64,000 bases of DNA from Lachnospiraceae bacterium (GTDB lineage Bacteria; Bacillota; Clostridia; Lachnospirales; Lachnospiraceae). Shown here piece by piece: positions 59,375-64,000 of the stretch (the stretch's first letter is position 1; every line of letters begins with the position of its first letter). The notes under the pieces are model-generated. The model was not told where the DNA came from. It ran no database searches and worked only from the letters and a program-made list of their open reading frames with translations. The stretch is taken from positions 186,001 to 250,000 of the forward strand of contig JAFYMC010000028.1 in assembly GCA_017556805.1 (NCBI GenBank), given 5' to 3'. Both the position numbers and the translations under genes were made by a program.

Positions 59375-60457
59375 TTACTCACTCCTTAACCGCTTCATCT
59401 CCGCCGGACACTTATGAGCCGTAAACGGTCCGTACTGACAGGCTTGGCAGCCGAAGCACTTAGTAAACGGCTTACCTTCAATCACCGCATTGGCAAACTC
59501 CGGATCCGCTAAAATTGCCTTTGCCACATCTACCGTGTCCACATACTCATGCTCAATCAGATAATGAATCTGTTCCGGCTCTGTAAGTCCGCCCACACAG
59601 GACACCGGCACTCTTCCGTTAAAATGGTCTTTAAAATATGCACCGATACTCTGAATATCGGTAACCTTCTCATCGCGAAACGGTGGTACTGTCTCCAAAG
59701 AAGACATTCCGGAGGACACCTGTAAGTACTCACAACCGGCCTTTACATACTCCTCCGCAACCGCAATCGCATCCTCCAAGGTGCTGTCGCATCCGGAGGT
59801 ACGCACAGAAATCAAGAAATCCGGTCCGCAAAGCTCCCGTACCTTTGCAATCATTTCACTGCAAAATCTGGCTCTGTTTTCCGCAGAACCACCGTATTCG
59901 TCGGTTCTCAAATTGGCTGATGGAGCCATAAACTGATTAATCAGATAGCCGTGGCAACCGTGGAACTGTACGCCATCGTAGCCCGCCTCCTTGGCCCGTA
60001 CTGCCGCATCCACAAAAGACTGCTGCATAGCATGTACTTCCGCAAGGCTCATCTCCACCGTAGTATAATCTCCGCGGAAGCCCTGTCTTGTCACCGCAGA
60101 CGGACCGATGGCCGGCCCGCACTCCGGATTGGAAGTATAGCCGGTATGATTTAACTGGATAATCACTACCGCACCATACTTGTGACATCCTGCGGTAATC
60201 TCCTTGTGTCCCGCAATCTGCTCGTCGCTCCAAAGCCCCATATGGGTCTTACAAAATCTGCCGCCCGGGGTTACCGCCGTCGCCTCCACGCAAATCAGGC
60301 CGCAACCGCCCTTTGCCCGCTCGGTATAATGAGCCACCAACTTTTCGTTGGCCTTGCCGGAATCATCGGTAAAGTCAAACTTTACCGTTGGAGCAAAGGT
60401 AATTCTATTTTTCAACGTATGACTTCCGATTTGAATCGGGGTATTGGTTTTTATCAT
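59375..60457 (-). CDS. Old yellow enzyme-family flavin oxidoreductase
   Basis: 360 residues, a single TIM barrel binding FMN. Substrate-binding segments are GVQFHGCHGYLINQF and LRTDEYGGSAENRARF. Near the C-terminus there is a cysteine set, CFGCQACQYG and a later Cys, which may hold an Fe-S cluster as in the 2,4-dienoyl-CoA reductase branch, although the second NAD-binding half is missing. Its start region carries a 14-bp inverted repeat and its own promoter. Confidence 0.87.
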   Translation of the reverse strand: MIKTNTPIQIGSHTLKNRITFAPTVKFDFTDDSGKANEKLVAHYTERAKGGCGLICVEATAVTPGGRFCKTHMGLWSDEQIAGHKEITAGCHKYGAVVIIQLNHTGYTSNPECGPAIGPSAVTRQGFRGDYTTVEMSLAEVHAMQQSFVDAAVRAKEAGYDGVQFHGCHGYLINQFMAPSANLRTDEYGGSAENRARFCSEMIAKVRELCGPDFLISVRTSGCDSTLEDAIAVAEEYVKAGCEYLQVSSGMSSLETVPPFRDEKVTDIQSIGAYFKDHFNGRVPVSCVGGLTEPEQIHYLIEHEYVDTVDVAKAILADPEFANAVIEGKPFTKCFGCQACQYGPFTAHKCPAEMKRLRSE

Positions 60458-60460
60458 AAA

Positions 60461-60508
60461 AATGCACCTCCAAGTTCTATTTTAGAGCACTTGGAGGTGC
60501 ATTGTCAA
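60461..60508 (-). promoter_or_regulatory. Promoter overlapped by a 14-bp perfect inverted repeat
   Basis: -35 TTGACA (60508-60503), an 18-bp spacer and -10 TAAAAT (60484-60479). Arms AATGCACCTCCAAG (60503-60490) and CTTGGAGGTGCATT (60474-60461) are perfect complements; the second includes the ribosome site. One arm lies in the spacer and the other downstream of the start, so it may be an operator. For read-through RNA it would form a hairpin hiding the ribosome site. Confidence 0.65.
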
Positions 60509-60546
60509 TCCATATTAAAATCAAACCTCATCCTAGCCTGTTTACC

Positions 60547-61476
60547 CTATTCGATGCCCTTGACACCGTCACATTTTGCAATGGTATCGATGGAACCGTC
60601 CTCGTTGTAGGTAAACTCCGCCACACAAACGGAACGATGGAACAGGCTGCCCCCCGGAAGCTCTCCGGTGTGGTAGAACAAGTAGGAATGTCCCTTAAAA
60701 TCACATACGCCCGGATGATTGGTAAATACACCGCCCTCTTCCGTCATCAGCACACCGCCGTACTTCCACGGACCGGTCGGATTCTCAGAGGTAGAGTAAG
60801 CCAGATGCTCATCTCTCTTTCCTTCTCCGAACGCCGCATATACCATGTAATACAAGCCGTTTCTCTTATAAAACCACGGACCTTCTCCATAGGTGGTACC
60901 GGTCATGTGGCTGCCCTTTGCAAAGGACTCTTCGGTCATCGGAATCTTTACGATGCCCACTTCCTTGTTGTAGGAAATCATATCCTCGTTCAACAGCACA
61001 TAGCGAAGCTCCGGATTTCCGAAGTACAAATAAGCCTGACCGTCATCATCAATAAACACTGTAGGGTCGATATCGTTCCAGTCGCCCTCATCCACCAGAG
61101 GATAACCCAGGTCTTTAAACGGCCCGGTCGGACTGTCGGACACGCCTACCGCGATAGCCATACCGCCGTCCTTTTTATGTACCGGGCAATAGAGGTAGAA
61201 CTTACCGTTACGCTCCACTGCCTGAGGTGCCCATGCTCTGTCGTCCGCCCAGCTGATATCATCCAAGGAAAAAATCGGGCCGTGCTTCTCCCAATTCACC
61301 ATGTCCTTCGTGGAAAAGCAATACCAATCCACCATGGTATAGAAATCATTTACCAGCACATCTTCATCGTGAGTGGTATAAACATATAACGTATCTCCGT
61401 ACACCATCGGCGCCGGATCTGCGGTATACATGGATGTAACAATCGGATTTTTACAAAAAAGTTTCTTGTCTTCCAT
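60547..61476 (-). CDS. Glycoside hydrolase family 43 enzyme
   Basis: 309 residues, five-bladed beta-propeller type. Catalytic residues expected for GH43 are visible: Asp20 (TADPAP), Asp137 (NDIDPTVF) and Glu198 (YGEGPWF). It probably acts on xylo- or arabino-oligosaccharides. No signal peptide, so it acts inside the cell on imported oligosaccharides. Starts 17 bases after the symporter gene. Confidence 0.88.
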   Translation of the reverse strand: MEDKKLFCKNPIVTSMYTADPAPMVYGDTLYVYTTHDEDVLVNDFYTMVDWYCFSTKDMVNWEKHGPIFSLDDISWADDRAWAPQAVERNGKFYLYCPVHKKDGGMAIAVGVSDSPTGPFKDLGYPLVDEGDWNDIDPTVFIDDDGQAYLYFGNPELRYVLLNEDMISYNKEVGIVKIPMTEESFAKGSHMTGTTYGEGPWFYKRNGLYYMVYAAFGEGKRDEHLAYSTSENPTGPWKYGGVLMTEEGGVFTNHPGVCDFKGHSYLFYHTGELPGGSLFHRSVCVAEFTYNEDGSIDTIAKCDGVKGIE

Positions 61477-61493
61477 AGGTACCTCCGTAACTT

Positions 61494-63059
61494 TTATTCT
61501 GCCTGTTCTGCCTTTACTGCCTCGAAATCTTCTTCAATCTCCTTAGACGGCGGTGCGGTAAGCAGAGACACCACTACGATACAAATGGAAGAGAAGATGA
61601 ATGCCGGAAGTAACTCGTAAATTGCAAATGCGCCACCCAGCTTACTGATGACAAGCTTCCAAAGGAATACCATTCCGCCACCGGAAATCATACCCGCAAT
61701 CGCGCCCGCACGGTTGGTTCTCTTCCAGAACAGGGAGAACAGCATTAACGGTCCGAATGTCGCACCAAATCCTGCCCATGCAAAGGATACCACGTTAAAG
61801 ATAACGCTGTTCTCATCCAATGCAATCACAATTGCAATCAAAGCAATAACAAGTAACGTGATTCTGGTTACGAGCATTACCTGCTTATCCGTTGCCTTCT
61901 TCTTCGCAACACCCTGGAAAATGTTCTTCGCAAATGCGGAAGCCGCAATCAACAGATAAGAGTCGGAAGAACTGATGGTTGCCGCAAGAATACCTGCCAT
62001 AACAAAGCCCGCTAAAAGCGCCGGCAAAGAGCTGGTGGCAAGGGTAATAAAGATATTCTCCGCAGCCGCCTTGGTAAGGTGTGCCGTCGGGAACAACGCT
62101 CTCCCCGCAATACCGATGAATACCGCTACCGCAAGGGAAATCACTACCCAAATCATTGCGATTCTTCTGGAGAACTTAAGCTCTCCTTCCTTACGGATTG
62201 CCATGAAACGAAGAAGTACCTGCGGCATACCGAAGTAACCGAGGCCCCATGCCATCATGGAACATACCGTTAAGAAACCGTAGTCGGAAGCCGCACCAAA
62301 CACCGGAGCACCTGCTTCCACAAGCTGTACGCCGTTTGCATCTACGGTCGGATTACCGAGACCGAAAAATTCGAAAAAGCCCGGAATAGACTTTGCATTG
62401 TCCAATACCGCACCGATACCGCCGGCATTTCCCGTACTGATAACGACGATAACGGCTAACGCAACAATCATGACAATACCCTGCATAAAGTCGGAAGCAC
62501 TCTCTGCAAGGAATCCGCCCAGAAGGGTGTATAACAATACGAATACCGCACCGATAATCATCATGGTCTCGTACTTCATTCCGAATAGCGTGGAGAACAA
62601 CTTACCACAGGTCACGAAACAGCTTGCCGCATATACCGTGAAGAAAATCAGAATGAATACCGCAGCAATGGACATAATTACCTTCTTCTTCTCGCGGAAT
62701 CTGTTGGAGAAAAAGTCAGGAAGCGTAATGGAATTATTCGCTCTTACGCTGTAACGACGAAGTCTTTTCGCCACAATCAACCAGTTCAGGTAGGTACCGA
62801 TTGCCAGACCAAACGCGGTCCAAAACGCATCCGCCAGACCGCACCAATAAGCAACGCCCGGCAACCCCATTAAAAGCCAGCCGCTCATATCGGAAGCCTC
62901 CGCACTCATCGCCGTTACCCACGGACCGAGAGATCTTCCGCCAAGGAAATAGTCTTCGGAACTCTTATTTGCCTTTTTCGCAAATACTACACCGATTACA
63001 ATAACAACTGCCATGTAAATAATCATGGCCACTAAAATCTGTATGGTTTTACCATCCAT
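61494..63059 (-). CDS. putP: Sodium/solute symporter, PutP-like (sodium/proline)
   Basis: 521 residues, thirteen membrane helices. The SSS family signature near the start reads AEASDMSGWLLMGLPG and matches PutP-type sodium/proline symporters; SSDSYLLIAASAFAKNI near residue 335 carries the second sodium-site Ser/Thr pair. It is the first gene of an apparent operon with GH43. Because of the GH43 partner the true solute could be something other than proline. Confidence 0.87.
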   Translation of the reverse strand: MDGKTIQILVAMIIYMAVVIVIGVVFAKKANKSSEDYFLGGRSLGPWVTAMSAEASDMSGWLLMGLPGVAYWCGLADAFWTAFGLAIGTYLNWLIVAKRLRRYSVRANNSITLPDFFSNRFREKKKVIMSIAAVFILIFFTVYAASCFVTCGKLFSTLFGMKYETMMIIGAVFVLLYTLLGGFLAESASDFMQGIVMIVALAVIVVISTGNAGGIGAVLDNAKSIPGFFEFFGLGNPTVDANGVQLVEAGAPVFGAASDYGFLTVCSMMAWGLGYFGMPQVLLRFMAIRKEGELKFSRRIAMIWVVISLAVAVFIGIAGRALFPTAHLTKAAAENIFITLATSSLPALLAGFVMAGILAATISSSDSYLLIAASAFAKNIFQGVAKKKATDKQVMLVTRITLLVIALIAIVIALDENSVIFNVVSFAWAGFGATFGPLMLFSLFWKRTNRAGAIAGMISGGGMVFLWKLVISKLGGAFAIYELLPAFIFSSICIVVVSLLTAPPSKEIEEDFEAVKAEQAE

Positions 63060-63104
63060 ATCTTTTGTGCCTCCTCCTCGGGCAACGCCCGCAAACTACA
63101 GTTT

Positions 63105-63133
63105 ATTATAGCACAAAGGTAAAGTGATGTAAA
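63105..63133 (-). promoter_or_regulatory. SigmaA promoter of the symporter gene
   Basis: TTTACA (63133-63128), a 17-bp spacer and TATAAT (63110-63105) on the - strand. A small CGGGC / GCCCG hairpin lies just before the ribosome site. Confidence 0.75.
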
Positions 63134-63160
63134 GGAAAAGATTTACAATTGTACCCAAAT

Positions 63161-63207
63161 AAAAAGCCCTCCCGAAAGCTTTCGCTGCTTTCGGGAGAGC
63201 CTTTTTA
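63161..63207 (-). terminator. Terminator after the AIM24-family gene
   Basis: GGCTCTCCCGAAAG pairs with CTTTCGGGAGGGCT with one mismatch, then five T on the - strand. Confidence 0.88.
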
Positions 63208-63222
63208 TTTCATCATATCCTT

Positions 63223-63903
63223 TTAGTTTCCGGTCGGAATATACGGACGAATTGCGCCTGCCACATTGTTAATCGGCATGGTCTGAATCCAAACCTTACC
63301 CGGGCCGGATACTAACGTATTAAAGAAGCCCTCACCGCCCAGTAGCTTATTCTTAAGACCTGCCACCTGCTGGATCTCCATCTTACAGGAACTTTCCATT
63401 GCTGCCAGATAACCGGTATCTAATACCATACTCTGTCCCGCAGCCAAATCATATTCGATTACCGCACCGTCAAACTCTACAAATGCAACACCGTTTCCGG
63501 ACAGCTTCTGCATAATGAAACCTTCACCGCCAAAGAAGCCTGCACCCAGCTTTTTCTGCATATGTACGCTTAACTCTACCGTACTCTCGGATGCCAAGAA
63601 ACCGGACTTCTGTACAATCATCTCCTTGCCCGGTCCGATTTCAAACGGTACAATAGAACCCGGAAAACTGGACGCAAACGCAATCATGCCTTCGCCGCCC
63701 TTTGCGGTGTATGTATTCTGGAACATGGACTCACCGGAAAACATTCTGCCCAATGCCTTACCAAATCCACCACCCGTATTGGTGTCCATCTCCATATTCG
63801 GAGACATCCAACTCATGGAACCCTTCTCCGTAATCATCTTCTCTCCTGCCTCCAGATGACAAATCACCACCGGAAGATTTCCGCCCTTAATTTCGTACTT
63901 CAT
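63223..63903 (-). CDS. AIM24/TIGR00266 family protein
   Basis: 226 residues, beta-rich, with no membrane segment. The repeated pattern GEKMITEKGSMSWMS, GEGFIMQKLSGNGVAF and GEGFFNTLVSGPGKVW is that of TIGR00266 proteins (AIM24 superfamily), which form beta-sandwich assemblies. Function in bacteria unknown. GGAGG is six bases from the ATG and a strong terminator follows. Confidence 0.87.
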   Translation of the reverse strand: MKYEIKGGNLPVVICHLEAGEKMITEKGSMSWMSPNMEMDTNTGGGFGKALGRMFSGESMFQNTYTAKGGEGMIAFASSFPGSIVPFEIGPGKEMIVQKSGFLASESTVELSVHMQKKLGAGFFGGEGFIMQKLSGNGVAFVEFDGAVIEYDLAAGQSMVLDTGYLAAMESSCKMEIQQVAGLKNKLLGGEGFFNTLVSGPGKVWIQTMPINNVAGAIRPYIPTGN

Positions 63904-64000
63904 ACTGATCCTCCATTTCCCTCAAAAAGTTTTATAGTAGTGTATTCTTACACAGTCATTATTATAGCTTATCCGGGAATAAATTTCCATAGGTTTCGAC

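Noticed and set aside
61648-62922. Several ORFs of 60-118 residues opposite putP
   Set aside because: They are antisense shadows of a strongly conserved transporter gene with no ribosome sites or recognisable products.

Overview
The window looks like a chromosomal segment of a gut Lachnospiraceae-type bacterium (Clostridia, Firmicutes). Supporting signs are a bile salt hydrolase, a short flagellin, a GerMN sporulation-type lipoprotein, a Trp-specific T-box leader, a Firmicutes-type LexA box, tRNA-Ser without an encoded CCA, GGAGG ribosome sites almost everywhere and CptI-type RNA antitoxin repeats. I do not assign a genus. Only the first 6.3 kb and two later genes (31118 and 45391), plus one small antitoxin RNA, are on the + strand. 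Nearly everything else reads on the - strand.

Layout. 1-6.3 kb: the end of hisS, then an export operon (ABC ATPase, lipoprotein, two ABC-2 type permeases), then a cysteine-cluster protein. 6.3-17.6 kb: a ZIP metal transporter behind a DtxR-like palindrome; a MATE/Nudix/GNAT operon; a bile salt hydrolase; an ECF S-component plus uridine-kinase-like operon behind a structured, terminator-containing leader; DUF3842; a 32-residue holin-like type I toxin with a convergent antisense RNA; and an ECF sigma/anti-sigma pair. 17.6-31.7 kb: an accessory, conflict-rich region. It carries three sets of 45-nt CptI-like type III antitoxin repeats (one with an internally deleted toxin gene), a MntA/HepT pair, an APH-like kinase, a zinc-ribbon RES protein, an IS200-type transposase, and an AT-rich block with a HEPN-like protein, a coiled-coil membrane protein and a PD-(D/E)XK nuclease. 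That block ends at tRNA-Ser(CGA), and a copy of the tRNA 3' sequence lies at its far side.

31.7-45.3 kb: holA; a LexA-controlled Y-family polymerase with a YolD-like partner; T-box-controlled trpB with a small leader ORF; a nuclease-like gene behind an array of eight to nine 53-bp hairpin repeats; and a 6.3-kb operon of comEA, response regulator, histidine kinase, gerM-like gene and comEC. 45.4-64 kb: an XRE regulator, a heterodimeric ABC exporter with one degenerate ATP site, an MIF-like tautomerase with a periplasmic-binding-like/GGDEF protein, a DUF2975/HTH/DUF4153-type operon, a flagellin, fructokinase, histidine phosphatase, an old yellow enzyme, a GH43 glycosidase, a PutP-type symporter and an AIM24-family protein.

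The most unusual material is the scattered CptI repeats, the 53-bp hairpin array at 37949-38371, the structured leader of the ECF S-component, and the AT-rich island next to tRNA-Ser. All family calls come from motifs read by eye. No database search was run.
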